Assembly: GCA_033557685.1 (NCBI GenBank) | Contig: JAWQRN010000400.1 | Span: 1-30,199, forward strand | Source: Sperchopsis tessellata | Taxonomy: Eukaryota; Arthropoda; Insecta; Coleoptera; Hydrophilidae | DNA: 30,199 nucleotides | Reading direction: 5' to 3' | Notes under the pieces: generated by a model | What the model saw: the letters and a program-made list of their open reading frames with translations, nothing else | The model's database searches: none | What the model was told of the DNA's origin: nothing | Shown: one piece after another, positions 1 through 11,308 of the stretch | Position numbering within the stretch: the stretch's first letter is position 1 | How the letters are laid out: each line of letters starts with the position of its first letter | Program-made: the position numbers and the translations under genes

Positions 1-1570
1 TATCCTACCCAGGAGCCACTGCTAGAGGGGGGGGGGGATTTTGTCTTCTTTGACAAGGACCATCGATCCCAACTGTATACCGGCTGATGGTTTATTCCAT
101 TTAGATCTTTGCTTTTTTAGCAATAAAGTAAAGGGCCCGGGGTAAGGAAAATAAGATCGATGGAGATAGGACATTATGGTCTGGAATTGAGCCATGCCTC
201 GATTCTTGCTAATATAGTATTAATCTCTTTGAAATTGCGACTGGTGTCTCCTATGACCGTTTTTAGATGGCGCTTGACAGATTAGTTGTTTGCTTCCCAT
301 AAACCACCGAAGTTGACGATCGTGGTGGAATAAAATGTCTCGAAATATTACTTGTTAGGGCATCAATGGTTGTTTGGAACTTTAATTGATTTAAAAAGAG
401 ACCGTAATTCTTTATCGGTTCCTTTAAAATGTGTGGCATTATTCGAGAAGAAATCGGTAACATTCCCACGTTTTGAAATAAATCGCCTTAAAGTTGCTAA
501 AAATGATTGTGCTGATAATATTTATATTTAGAATTCGATTTAAAATCTGAAGTTGAATGATTTGATATCAAACAATTTTAGCATATCTCATACTACCAAG
601 CATTTCAAGCTTAGAACTTTGCGATAACTTTGAAAACTCAGGACATTTATAAATTGCATGAGATGGATTTTTGCAGTAATATCATATATACTGTTTATTG
701 TTTACTTGAACATACGTCATTGAAAAACCTTTATTCTCACTGAACGGTTTTATGTCCTTAGTTGGATTATAATTTGGTTTGAATGAGCTTGGTGATTTAA
801 CAGAATTTGATTTTTTAAAATTTTCTAACGATTCTAATGATAAAGATTTTTTTTTAAATTCGATTAAACTAGTTAATTTTGGGACTTCGGTTGTTAATTT
901 TGATTACCATTCCCGATTCGTACCGCAATCTAATGTATCCGTTATTATCGGGACTGCTAAAGCATCTCATTTATCCGTAGGTTGTTTTAGGGCTTTTAAG
1001 GCTTCTACATTTGTTTTTACCTCGTTAATTAATTGTCTTAGTAATGTGCTTCAAACATTTGTGATTTTGTTGATCGACAAAATGGAATTCACACGTTCTT
1101 GTATAATTAATCTGGAATTGTTATGGAGTTTTTGAAGTAGGTCTCAAGCGGACTGAGTTGTTGAAATAGACAAAGCCTCAACGGTATTAAAAACATCGCC
1201 TTTCAAACGAGATTTTAAGTAACGTTCTAACGTGAATTAAAGTCTGGAAGGTATCGTGGAAACTAGTCCATCCTGAATAGCTACCAGAAAAGGTAGGTAA
1301 ATATAACTCAGGTAATTTTATGGATTATTCTTGCGTTCGTTAATTTTACGCATCAATTGCAACAGGGAGAGTTTTATCTACGAATTCGCAATTTTGGTTA
1401 ATAAAATGTAATATAAATTTTCTAAATTTGTCCGTTCCATTGTCGTTTGCTTTGTTAATTCCCGAGACGTACAAAGGGGTTCGATTTGAGACTAAACTTT
1501 GTCGAATTCTTTGTAAGCCGACGCTAAATCTGGTCAACGCAATTAATCCCAATCGTCACCTTCCATGAAA
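1..1570 (-). mobile_element. BEL/Pao LTR retrotransposon remnant (gag + integrase)
   Basis: Reading the minus strand from about 1570 down, fragments in several frames match BEL/Pao Gag: the DUF1759 start with LPTFSGSYSGWTSFHD (near 1300), then KALKQPTDK followed by a stop where Trp is expected (near 980), then a zinc-knuckle-like YCKNPSHAIYKC (near 650). Near 515 the reading becomes integrase: LATLRRFISKRG, a SNNAT block at the usual SDN(A/G)T position, then NFGGLWEA near 310, IEAWLNSRP near 190, and a C-terminal GSMVLVKEDK near 50. Protease, reverse transcriptase and RNase H, which normally lie between Gag and integrase, are absent, so about two thirds of the element was deleted. Stops and frameshifts interrupt every block. 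No LTR could be delimited on the 5' side (above 1570), and the 3' side runs off the window. The family call rests on motif order; it is a dead copy. Confidence 0.85.
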
Positions 1571-2560
1571 CTGATTATATTTTTTTTAATCGATTTAGTT
1601 TGCCTCTATTTTTAATTAACAATTGATTTGAAATAAATACACTATAGCAGAAAGAATCTCGGGTGTTTAGAAGTTTTATTTAGGAGGGTTAAAGGGGGAA
1701 GAACCGCTGACCTTGTTTCGGCTCCTTTGTTGATTTAGAAACGCTTTTCTCGTAAATTAGATCCTCACTGTAGGCTGTAGAACTTTTTAATTCGGGCTGA
1801 TAATTGATCCGACTCGAAGATAGACCAATGTTGTGACCTTGTTGGTTTAGCCGGTACTTATAACTACTTACACTGGAAGGACCATCTTACTTTTTGATGT
1901 ACGAAACAATGAAACTACTTCTTGAGTCGATTGAATTTATTTCAAGACTATTTTTTACATGTTTACTGTTTAAAATACGATACAAGACTGCCTGAAAGGA
2001 CATTGATAACATTTCTGGTACAGGTGGGGGGTGTGCTACTCTAAAATGGGCCATCACTTAAAAAGGCAGGTACTTAAATTATGTTGGGCTTAAACACTCA
2101 TTCTTAATAAATTTTTGTGTCATTATTTGTTTTGTATTTTATGATGCTTTAAAAGGTCTGAATTTACCATTAGGTTGAATACACTGAACCTTGAGGGCAC
2201 CGTCCAACAAAATATAATAAAAAAACATATTTCTGTCTACAAACAAAATATATTGCATTTTGAAGAACATTTCGTTAAATCTCTAACAAACAATTGTATA
2301 ATTCCATATATAACAATGGCTATCAATTATTTTTAAGAGTCAAAATAAACTTTAATAATTTGTGTTGTTTGGCGCAGTCTTTCAAGCAGTGGCAGTGAGG
2401 TAAATTATTCTTAAGTGTTAAATTTTCCTGCTCTAACAACGTCAGAAAAGAAAAAATTAGTCATGTGGGGTAGAGAAAAGGAAATCTGTTCATCATCAAA
2501 GCAAGAATAAAACAGTAAATCAAAATTTAAAGGAGAATATTCACGTTCAGTAAGGAACTA
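1571..2560. other. No recognisable gene; AT-rich spacer
   Basis: I see no open frame with recognisable motifs here. The part next to the BEL/Pao gag start (about 1571-1800) may hold its 5' leader or LTR, but I found no matching second copy to prove it. The rest lies upstream of the hAT remnant and may include its 5' end. Confidence 0.4.
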
Positions 2561-2574
2561 AACAAAGAAAACAA

Positions 2575-4010
2575 TATGTATATTCACATCTACCAGGGAT
2601 GTTTTCTGCGTACCATGTAAACTTTTTAGTCAGTAAAAGTCTACATATCGTAACGGAATTACCTATTGGAAAAACTGTCAAACACAATATACTTCACATG
2701 AAAATAGTGCTAATTATACAAATTTTGTAATTTGAAGAATTAATTCAGATAATATAGAAAGTTCAAAATATTTTTCGATCATCTTGGACTCAACTCCAGA
2801 TATCTCCCATGTAGGTCAACTCACCTTTGTTGTAGGTACGTTATGTACTGTCGAATGGAAAGTCGGTCGAACGATTTTTAAGATTCGTAGAATTCAAGGC
2901 AGAAGCCAAAGTTACAACAATGCTAGCAATATGGCTGGCATTAGCACATTAAAACAAGACATAAAAAATCATGTACATGTACTGCAAATTATTTTTAGGA
3001 GCCATATTATTTTTCGAATTTTGAATAACTTTTCATCCGTATCGACGTACATACAAAAAAACTAAAAACGCGTTACTTCAACACGCTGTTGTTGATAAAT
3101 CACGTTCTCACACTGGATGGTGTACTAGAGCAGAAGCAACTAAAGCTTTGTATTGACATTAGAAGTATATTCATTGAGAAATCTTATTATAGTACTCACA
3201 AAAGTATACATAACTCAAAAAAGAAAGGAATGAATTTGATACAGAGCTAATGACTTTTATATGGAACCGTTTCAATGCAACAAATGTATCCCTACAGCAA
3301 ATTAATATTGATATTCTAAGTGTTACTCAGTTATATGCATCTCTTTTCGATTTTTTTTCAAATACCCGTGACGTTTTGGGGGAAAGTGAAAATCATGCTA
3401 AAAAACTAGTCGCAGATAATACGCATGAATTAAAAAAGGTCCGAATTCGGAAACAAAAGCAACTGTTTGATAAAACATATATACCAGACGTAGATCGGTA
3501 TCCAAGAGACAAATTTAAGTGTCAAACATTTTACATAATAATTGTTTGACACAACAAATGACGAAACGTCAAAACTGCGTATTAGAAAATAAATGAACGT
3601 TTTGGATTTTTCACTCAGTTAACTATATAAAAGCGTGGCTACGAAAGTTCAGGGAACATTGTACCAATTTGGTGGAATCATATCCAAATGATTTGGAAAT
3701 AGATATTGTAAATAAATTTTTAGAATTTGCATCTATTATTATATTAAGGATATATTGAACATCTTGGATCCTACCCAAAAGACAGAATTTCTTTAAGAAT
3801 GTGTCCAAGTATTCCGGAAAAGAACTGTGAAGGTATGATCGTTTTCAACTTTAACTCACATACAAATTATATGCGCAACCCTATTGGACAAAGTTGTCTG
3901 AATGCTTTGACGTTAATGTCAATTGAATCAAAACTTTAAGAGAATTTTCATTTGACAATACCATAAATGATATCGCACTCGACAAGTCAAACAGGAAAAT
4001 GTTTTAAAAA
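2575..4010 (+). mobile_element. hAT transposase remnant, DUF4371 / ZMYM1-like type
   Basis: Plus-strand fragments follow the order of the TTF-zinc-finger / DUF4371 / hAT-dimerisation family. Near 2600 is VFCVPCKLF, followed by a degraded TYWKN, the TTF-type finger. Near 2765 is FSIILDSTPDISHVGQLTFVV, which holds the first catalytic Asp region. Near 2895 is GRSQSYNNASNMAG, the family signature usually seen as RGQSYDNASNMSG. At 3230-3470 is a longer open stretch with FIWNRFNATNVSLQQINIDI. From about 3790 to 3990 come decayed pieces of the C-terminal dimerisation domain, with LNALTLMSIES near 3900. The frame changes several times and stops are common, so this is a pseudogene. The family is involved in cut-and-paste transposition and in host-domesticated zinc-finger proteins. 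No terminal inverted repeats or target duplication could be fixed. Confidence 0.82.
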
Positions 4011-4199
4011 TATAGTTTTTGTTATTAAATTTAGTTTTTGTTTTTAGAAATAAGTATATTTTTGTTATTATTTGTTCATATAAACAATATTTTGTAAAGA
4101 AAACTGTTTTCTCAAAGGGCTCCATTATTATTTATACTTAATTATTTCCGTGGGCAGATTTAGTTTTTGGTCTATAATCAAGAAAACAATTTGCTAGTT
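4011..4199. other. AT-rich spacer
   Basis: T-rich sequence with several GTTTTTG repeats on the plus strand after the hAT C-terminus. No gene seen. Confidence 0.4.
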
Positions 4200-4640
4200 T
4201 ACTTATTTTAATAATGTGTGAAATATCTAAATGTTTCCGCTTCTTTATTATTGTATCATCTGTCCTTCAATTCAGCATTCGACTTCTAATCCGACATATG
4301 CGGTCTGATAGAGCAAGAATATTCCCTATAGTGATAATTCTGTTTGGAAGCATTTTCAGTGTCTTAAGGAATACGTTTATATACACATCTGGATCAACTG
4401 CTTAATTTTACATTTTGCAATTATCTCAAAAATCTCTTCAGTAACCTATTGATCTGGTGAATATTCTACTTTTTCTAAAATATATCTTGTTAAATTATGT
4501 ACTTTAGCACTGGATACGTGCTTAGAACATCTATAATTTCTTCTTGTAGTACAATTTCAATTTCTTGCTGTTTGTTTTTTTATTATTCTGTAATGTTTTC
4601 ATGGGTTCACAATAATAAATTATACAACTGTATTATTGCG
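4200..4640 (-). pseudogene. Unrecognised coding-like remnant
   Basis: The minus strand reads as a patchwork with good protein character across two or three frames. Near 4580 there is EIVLQEEIIDVLSTYPVLKY, near 4450 EKVEYSPDQ then VTEEIFEIIAKCKIK, and near 4390 VDPDVYINVFLKTLK followed by an amphipathic basic stretch ending IRSRMLN. Each piece ends in a stop or shifts frame. I do not recognise the family. The pattern suits a decayed transposase or a broken host gene; the plus-strand frames at 4214-4405 and 4497-4691 are probably shadows. Confidence 0.3.
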
Positions 4641-4674
4641 TGTATATTTAATTGTACGCGCGTCATTGGATCGC

Positions 4675-4870
4675 CAGAAGTCTTGTCTTGAGACTCGGTA
4701 ATCGAACTGGGCTCCACCGACTAGAAAACTGTGAAAATTCTGCTGACTAAATCTGGACCTTGCTGGGGCGGCCTTGGTTGGTCTAGCACGTCGGCACATC
4801 TAGTACAGTCGACTGAGGACTAGATTATTCTGGAATAGGTCTCAATGGCGTAGACACTCCGCCGTAGTTT
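4675..4870. repeat. GC-richer block, possible SINE piece
   Basis: This roughly 200-base block has visibly more G+C than its surroundings. On the minus strand near 4690-4715 it contains GCCCAGTTCGATTACC, which resembles the B box of a tRNA-type promoter (GGTTCGANNCC). No clear A box was found, so a SINE origin is only a suggestion. Confidence 0.2.
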
Positions 4871-4879
4871 CGTAACAAT

Positions 4880-6060
4880 TTAAATGCATTAATGATACAT
4901 TTTATTGTGGGCTGATACCACAATAACATCTCCAGTATTTTTTTGTATTATGTAGGGATCAGCTAATTTCTTTATCTTTTATGCTGTTGTGTTCGAAGCA
5001 ATTGAATAGAAAAACAGAAATCCCTTCATAGAACTTCATCTTTGCACATATTTCTGAAGTAGCAGTAACTTTAAATATTTTGTATTGTCCTGTATTTTTG
5101 GCGATTAGTCATATCAGCGGAAAACGCCGGCGTTAAATATATAATAAACAACAACATTGTCCTGTTATTACTATTAGTTCTTCTATTAAAGTGCTTGAGT
5201 TTAGAAGTTCATTTCCAATATCTTTTTATATCATATGTGGCTGTTTCAAGAGAGACATTTGATATGTGTAGACTTTTCATCTGAGTTGCAGCCGAAGCAA
5301 AGAATTTTTCAAATACTTCTATAGTACCTCTCACAGCTTCGTTACATGAATTTTTTGGTTGTTATGAAGCTTACTACTAATTATTTTATTGTTACATTAA
5401 TTGCAACATTATTGTGTGTACTGAGCAATTTCTTGGTGGAAATATAAATTTATAGGCACTTGTATTTACATTGTCGAATTTATAGATATCCTACCAATCT
5501 ATTAAAAATCTCAAAAATCCTGTGTAATTTTAATATTTGATAAAATAAATTAAAAAATCCTGTTTATCTTTGTCAATTATGTCATTCACATTGAGTTAAA
5601 AGAGGAGCATACTTTCACATCAAATAAAGGAAGTTATCTAAAGTCGTGAATATTATACATTTTCGAGAACACAACATTTGCATGAGCAGTTGCGCCTAAT
5701 ATATTATATAGGTTGGATGAGTGCACTTTATCTGAACATAAATTTGATGCAATCTTGTTTGGGCTTAACAAATTAAATAATGTTTGAAAAGATCAGATCA
5801 GATTAAAATTTTATATTTTGGAAAAATGTTATGATTGCCTAAGGCCCTGATTTTATTATTCTACTAGTTTTTATTGTAATTACTTCTAATTACTTAAAAT
5901 TACATTATAGTTTCTATTTTTATACATTTTATGAACAAGCGATATTCAGCTTTGAGTGAGTTTGGGTTTAGTTTAGAACAAAATTATTATTTGAAAGTAC
6001 TGAAGTCCGTAAATCAGACCCGGCCAACTTTAACATTGACATTTTCTAATATAGGTTACA
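4880..6060. other. Unassigned, with a 45-codon coding-like minus patch
   Basis: Mostly AT-rich with no firm gene. At about 5196-5350 the minus strand is open for roughly 50 codons, beginning near NSCNEAVRGTIEVFEKFF and ending DIKRYWK before a stop. No family could be named. It could be an exon of the gene whose first exon is proposed at 6081-6136, or another transposon fragment. Confidence 0.25.
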
Positions 6061-6080
6061 AAATTGCAAAAATCACTTAC

Positions 6081-6136
6081 CCTTGTGAGGACACTTCGGC
6101 AATAACAAAAGCAGCTGCTAATACAAGGTTCCACAT
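6081..6136 (-). CDS. Putative first coding exon of a secreted or membrane protein (partial)
   Basis: On the minus strand an ATG with A at -3 begins 18 codons plus two bases, giving MWNLVLAAAFVIAEVSSQ, a typical short signal peptide: hydrophobic core LVLAAAFVIA followed by small polar residues. It runs straight into a strong donor, AAGG|GTAAGT, with the GT at 6080-6079, leaving a phase-2 junction. About 500 bases upstream on the same strand look like a plausible 5' leader, with a CpG-rich start at 6375-6600. No second exon could be joined with confidence; transcription would run toward lower coordinates and the gene may leave the window. The mature protein is unknown. The call depends on a signal peptide, a Kozak-like context and a donor coinciding, which can happen by chance. 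Confidence 0.42.
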
Positions 6137-6149
6137 TTTTTCAAATATA

Positions 6150-6600
6150 TAAAACTACAGTTTACAGGAACAAATAAAGGTAATTCACACGAAAATTAAA
6201 GTAACAATGAACACATGACTAAAAGTAATAAAAAATATCACAGATTTCTAACTACTAATTTCGCGAAATACCTCTTCAATGTTAATTGAAACGAGTCTTG
6301 CACTGGTTAATTTCAATTTTCTCTCTGCACTTATGTGTTCTTAAGTTTTTTTACATGTTGCCCCTTCGGTGATCTCATAATTTCACTTTCAAGTCACAGG
6401 CTGCACTATCCGGAACAAAAAACAAACCGTGCACAAACTCTCTCCTTGCAATCCGAGATCTTTCTGTTTCAATAACACCACACAAGTCAACCTTGCTATG
6501 CCGCGACCTGCGACTTCCTACGACGACGTTGTCTTGGATGGTTGTCGCGAGATCAACATTTGTCATTGCTTTGTTTCCCATCACCTTTAAGGATCTAGAA
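6150..6600 (-). promoter_or_regulatory. Possible 5' leader / promoter of the minus-strand exon at 6.1 kb
   Basis: The interval 6375-6600 is richer in CpG than the neighbouring DNA (several CG steps around 6500-6545) and lies immediately upstream, in minus orientation, of the proposed signal-peptide exon. A 69-codon open frame (6375-6584, minus) also covers it, without recognisable motifs. I favour leader or promoter over coding, but have no transcript evidence. Confidence 0.25.
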
Positions 6601-7375
6601 ATATTCTAAACATATTTGTCATTTGGGAAGGAACTTACACTTTTCTGCATGGAACAATATTGTTATTAACTAACACAATTACATGCAAGGTAAATTGAGG
6701 CAGTATTATTATGCAGTACTGATATTAACATTTGCGATTGAGTGACTAATTTTCTAAGAAAACTTATGCACAAATCTTCTGGGAAATGTTGTTTAATTCC
6801 AAAAGAGTAACAACCCAAGGCGATTTAGATTAGTTTGTCATCAAATAATCATAGCAAATAATCTGCAAGGTGAGTATGCAATTACGTGGCCATGATATCA
6901 CACATCAGTTCCACTGAAAATGTCTGTCCCGAATTCATAACTCCAAATTAATTGAAAAACATATTGTTTTCTTATTTGCATAATCTGAGAGCAAAGCAGC
7001 TTAATAAAATCCTATCATTCTCTTATATTTACGTAGAGATATGGTTTTAATTCAATGGAATATGCGAAAATCATTGCTCATCCCCACGAGTTTTTAGACA
7101 ACTGCTATTCTCACTCAGTGCAGCCCAAAAGTATTTTCTCTTTTGGGAGTTATTTAACATTTTCTGCTGGTTCAGATAATTAGGGAATCAACCAGAGTAG
7201 CAGTAAATGTATTAACCCTAGTATTCCTAGTTGCGAGTAAAAAATGCCCCTGTTTTTGATTTTGCTATTATTTTTCATTCAATTTTACGAACAAAATTTT
7301 GGTAGTCTTAGTAATTGTCACTTTAGTTTCATTTTATCAAATTATGAAAACCGTTTATTGACAACTATTTACAGG
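6601..7375. other. Spacer with a piggyBac-like TTAACCCTAG end motif
   Basis: No gene seen. At 7212-7221 the sequence TTAACCCTAG matches the form of a piggyBac target site (TTAA) followed by a terminal repeat starting CCC. It lies about 2.9 kb upstream of the piggyBac coding fossil with a LINE in between, so it could be the element's left end, but no matching right end was found. Confidence 0.25.
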
Positions 7376-7379
7376 CTAT

Positions 7380-9950
7380 GATAGCAGAGGCTGTAGCCCG
7401 GCTTGTACAGAATAATGCAAGGAAGAGGAGTTCAGGGAGTTTTGAGCAACACTGAATTATAGGTTTCTCTCGAGGATTTTCTAATGTTTATTGATAAACC
7501 TTCCCGCTGAATTTTCCGATAGAGTACATCTCAGATGAAAATGTTATCTCAGATATCTCTGTACTTGAGATGAATAGTTTTACATTCACGTTCCCATACA
7601 GCGCCGGGTTTGGACGATATTTTCTACAGTATACTTTATAATCTCCCTAATCCAATTAAATTACTCTTACTTAAAATTTTTAACGATATTATGAAAGGAG
7701 AAACCATTCCGCCGTCGTCGAGGCACAAACTCGTGTTATCAGTTAAAAAAAAACAGATAAACTCCCTGATGATCCTTTTAGCTATCTTCCCATAACCTTG
7801 ATATCTTATGTCAGGAAAAACCTAGCATGGATCTTTGAAAGTACGAGTAGCATTAGCAGATTTAAATGTTCTTCAGAGAAGGTATTAGGATGGATGATTG
7901 TTTGGCCTTCTTCACTTCATGTGTACTTCAAACTTTAGCTTGCAATAAAAAAAAATAATTGCAGTATTCTTTGACTTGACTTCAGCCTTTGATACTGTAA
8001 TACCAAATATATTCATACAGAAGTTATTAAATAAATATATACATCCTACATTAAATACATTAGACAATTACTCTATAATAGGGAAATAGTTTGCCGTAAG
8101 TCCGACTATGAGGGAGAACTTTTAGGACCACGATTCTTAAACAATGGCACCCCCAAGGTTTGACGCTGAGTCCTCTTCTTTTTAATATCTACGCAGATGA
8201 CTCACAGAATTGTAATGTTTCGGGATCATTGATTATTCAACATGCTGATGATTTGGTTGTGTTGGTTTCTCATCAAAATTCAAATCAGGTATCTTCAATA
8301 ATGAAAGAGGTTAATAACAACATAACCTTATGGCTTAATAATCATGGATTACATTTATCTACGGAAAAAAACCGTTTTATTTACCCACAAAGATTGACAA
8401 TAGCAGAGGAAATTATCACATGGGTTAATTCGCATAAATATCTAGGAATAGTTCTGGATAGCACTTTTAAATTGAGATTATACATCGTTTATATAACTAA
8501 TATGGCCAGTGCACGACTGAACGTCAGTTGAGCTCTTTCCAACAAAAGACGGGGATCAGATCCAGGGACCCTACATATATTGTATAAAACGTGGATTATG
8601 TACGAAGGGGCCTGTAAAAAATCTAGTTTATTTGGATCAAATACCAATAACTACACTGAGAACAAATATGGGTTTCATTAAGTCCAAACCCATTCTTGTT
8701 ATATTGTCTGAGTCTGGAGTGACCTCTCTATCACACAGAAGGATTTGGCTTGCTCTTTAAGAGGAAATTATCTTGGTGAAAATGTTAAATTCCTATATTC
8801 ACTGAGAGATGGGTGGTTAGGTAGATCGGAGGCACCACTACTCGAGGCGTGGATGATGCTTAGCCCTTATTCTATAAATGAGTCGTATATTCACACCTGC
8901 TATACCTGTCCGCAAGAAGCCCATTGATTTGGGCTCATGGAAGCACAATAGTGAAATGCCAGGAATTACACAAACAAAGTTTATAGCTCAGACAGGCGCC
9001 CTACGCTGAGATCATGTCATAATGGCTAAATCAATTGATAAGTCATTTTCAATTACAGTGGCGGAGCAGTTAGTAATTCTATATAGTGTAGAAGATTTTC
9101 GTCTGACAAATAAAACTAAGGCTATCATCTTTTCTGATTCTCAATCTGCCATTGTCAGAATTTGTTCCAACTATGTAAAGGCTTCCGCCAACTGGATTAC
9201 AATAAAAATTAGGAAATTGATCTATGAACTTCGAGTTAACAACAAAATAATCATCTTGACATGGATCCCTAGTCACCAAGATATAGCGGGCAATGAAAAC
9301 GCGGGCCTTGCAGCTAATTTTGGCAAGAGGTCAGATGCTCTTCTGTCTGTGTCACCTCACTATACGGACTTTTTTAAATTATTTAAAAAGAAATATGGAT
9401 CAAGTTGAGTTTTTTTTTGGATTCAGGCAAAGTTTGCGAAGGCCAAATAGTGCCAACCTATTGAAAATTTTCCCAGTAATAAACCTCCGTTTCATAATTC
9501 CTGATACATTAATAGGCATGCATTCGTATCTATTAATTGACTAATATTCGGGCATTACCTTTCTTGCCGTCTCTTACATTATATGGGTTGACGTGATACA
9601 CAACTCAGTGATTGCGGTAACATATCTACTATTGATCAAATGTTATTTTGCTGCCCAATTAATGTAAATCTGATCAATCAATTCATAAGAGAACTCACAA
9701 CTTTGGGTATACAACTCCCAACGATATTGCAAACCATTCTGGCAATCCTCAATGACTCATTATTTTTGATAATATGGAATTTTGTTCGTGAAACCGTTGT
9801 GAGTTTGTGATCAGCGCACTTTCCTTTATGTCACATTTCTTGTTCCTTTAATGATCCTTAATTGAAGATGAGAACGTACTCTAATACATGCAATTGGGCT
9901 TCTGGCCTGGTCGGTAATCCTCAAAAGAAAAAAATGAAAATGTCTAAAAT
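7380..9950 (+). mobile_element. I-clade LINE (non-LTR retrotransposon) remnant, RT + RNase H
   Basis: Plus-strand pieces in shifting frames follow ORF2 of an I-type LINE. Near 7600 is SAPGLDDIFYSIL; near 7780 a decayed YLPITLIS block; near 7965 a fragment equivalent to FFDLTSAFDTV, with the palm aspartate; near 8150 GLTLSPLLFNIYADD; near 8240 IQHADDLVVLV, carrying the catalytic A-D-D box. After a decayed thumb comes RNase H at 9022-9408, with FSDSQSAI and the closing WIPSHQDIAGNENA. The C-terminal tail follows (INRLISGHYL-like near 9530, then a CG..STIDQMLFCCP motif near 9610-9655), ending about 9800. A short 3' UTR ends in an A-rich tract near 9945. The endonuclease half is missing, as expected for 5' truncation, and stops and frameshifts are common. 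Confidence 0.88.
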
Positions 9951-10101
9951 TAATTTGATATTGTACGCGGGCAATATGAAATTTGGCAACACATCTAGTT
10001 ATATTTGAGCTTCTTGGGTATAAACCTATTACGTCCAGTTTGAGGTTATTATAATTATTTTGAACCGTAAATTATTTGTATTCTACTGTTTAATTTCGAA
10101 A

Positions 10102-11308
10102 ATGCATATAAATAAGAAATCGTTTACAGAGGAAGAGTTAAAGGAGATATTGGAGAAAAGTGATTTTTGGGTACCGACACCAAGCAGAAGATGAAGTACA
10201 ACCTTTAAACACGGACAGGGACACGGATTTAGAAGATGTAGAAGATGGGCCTGTGCCAAATATAGAAGAACCCATTTTGACCTCAAAAACAGGACGTCAA
10301 TATACTACTGTTGTACCAAATCAAATACGAAAATCAGTTCAAAACATGTGTTTTCAAGAAGGTTTGACAGAAGCAGTTAAAATTAACAACATTCTAAATT
10401 AATTCAAAAAGTTTTTGCCTGCTGACATTATTTAAATAATTGTCCAAATCTAGAATCCAGTAGGGTAGGCGTGAAAGAAACTGATGTAATAGAGAAGTAT
10501 GCCTTCTTGGGCGTATTTATATTGATTGATGGGTACCAAAAGCGATACTACACAGTTAGACTTATGGTCAGCTGTATTTGGTAGAGAGCGAGATAAATTT
10601 ATTGAACTGCATAAAATAATTAGATTCGACGGTAAGACTACGAGGGCTGAAAAGGCAAGAATAGATCAATTTGCTCCTCTTCGGAATATTTTTGAGATGT
10701 GCTTTTTTATGAAAAATAAATCTGGCAAATACGGCATGTTGATTCGTATGTTTACTGATTCAGAAGTAAGATATGTCGTTCAAATGGAGATATACGCAGG
10801 AAAATTTGAACGTAGACGGGAAGAACGTGGTCCAAACGCAGTAGTTCAAGTAGTAGAATACATTAGAGGTAATGGACGAAATGTTACCCTAGAGTAAATC
10901 TTTACTAAATCTTTACTATAATCAGCATAGAGGTAAGATTGTATTCTACAAAAAGAGGTACTCTATCGTTATTTTATTCGTTGGTGGATGTAGTGGCTCT
11001 TCATGCCTATACAATTTTATAACTATTTTTACAAGAATTTCGCTTGCAACTCATTAGGATTTTAGTACAAATGAGAGCTCAAATTAATCGATATTTATTT
11101 ACCCCAGTAATTATTTAAACGGAGCTTATTTTTGGCGAAAAAGTTAGATCTGATGTTCAGAGAGAAAATCAAGAAGGTAATATGTAGCGGAGATTTTATA
11201 TTTATGTGCGAAATAAAATTACAAAAAAAGAAAAAGATAGAATAACTAAAACAATTTGTCAAACGTGTAAACAAAATATATGTAAAATTGACTCTGAAAA
11301 TAAATTCA
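10102..11308 (+). mobile_element. piggyBac transposase fossil with internal deletion
   Basis: An ATG at 10102 begins MHINKKSFTEEELKEIL, a normal piggyBac-type N-terminus, which stops after about 30 codons. Another frame continues it at 10160-10402, and a third carries LWSAVFGRERDKFIELHK then IIRFDGKTTRAEKARID (10526-10660), the conserved DDE_Tnp_1_7 start. After FEMCF the reading jumps directly to KSGKYGMLIRMFTDSEV, so the segment that normally holds the first catalytic Asp (the DEQL region) is gone. Around 10960-11090 a shifted frame gives VDVVALHAY, and at 11170-11300 a decayed C-terminal cysteine-rich domain (ICQTCKQNICK) precedes the stop. It cannot encode an active transposase. It begins about 150 bases past the LINE 3' end. 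Confidence 0.87.

Noticed and set aside
779..1135. 118-codon plus-strand open frame
   Set aside because: The minus strand of the same interval reads as BEL/Pao Gag, so this frame is its shadow.
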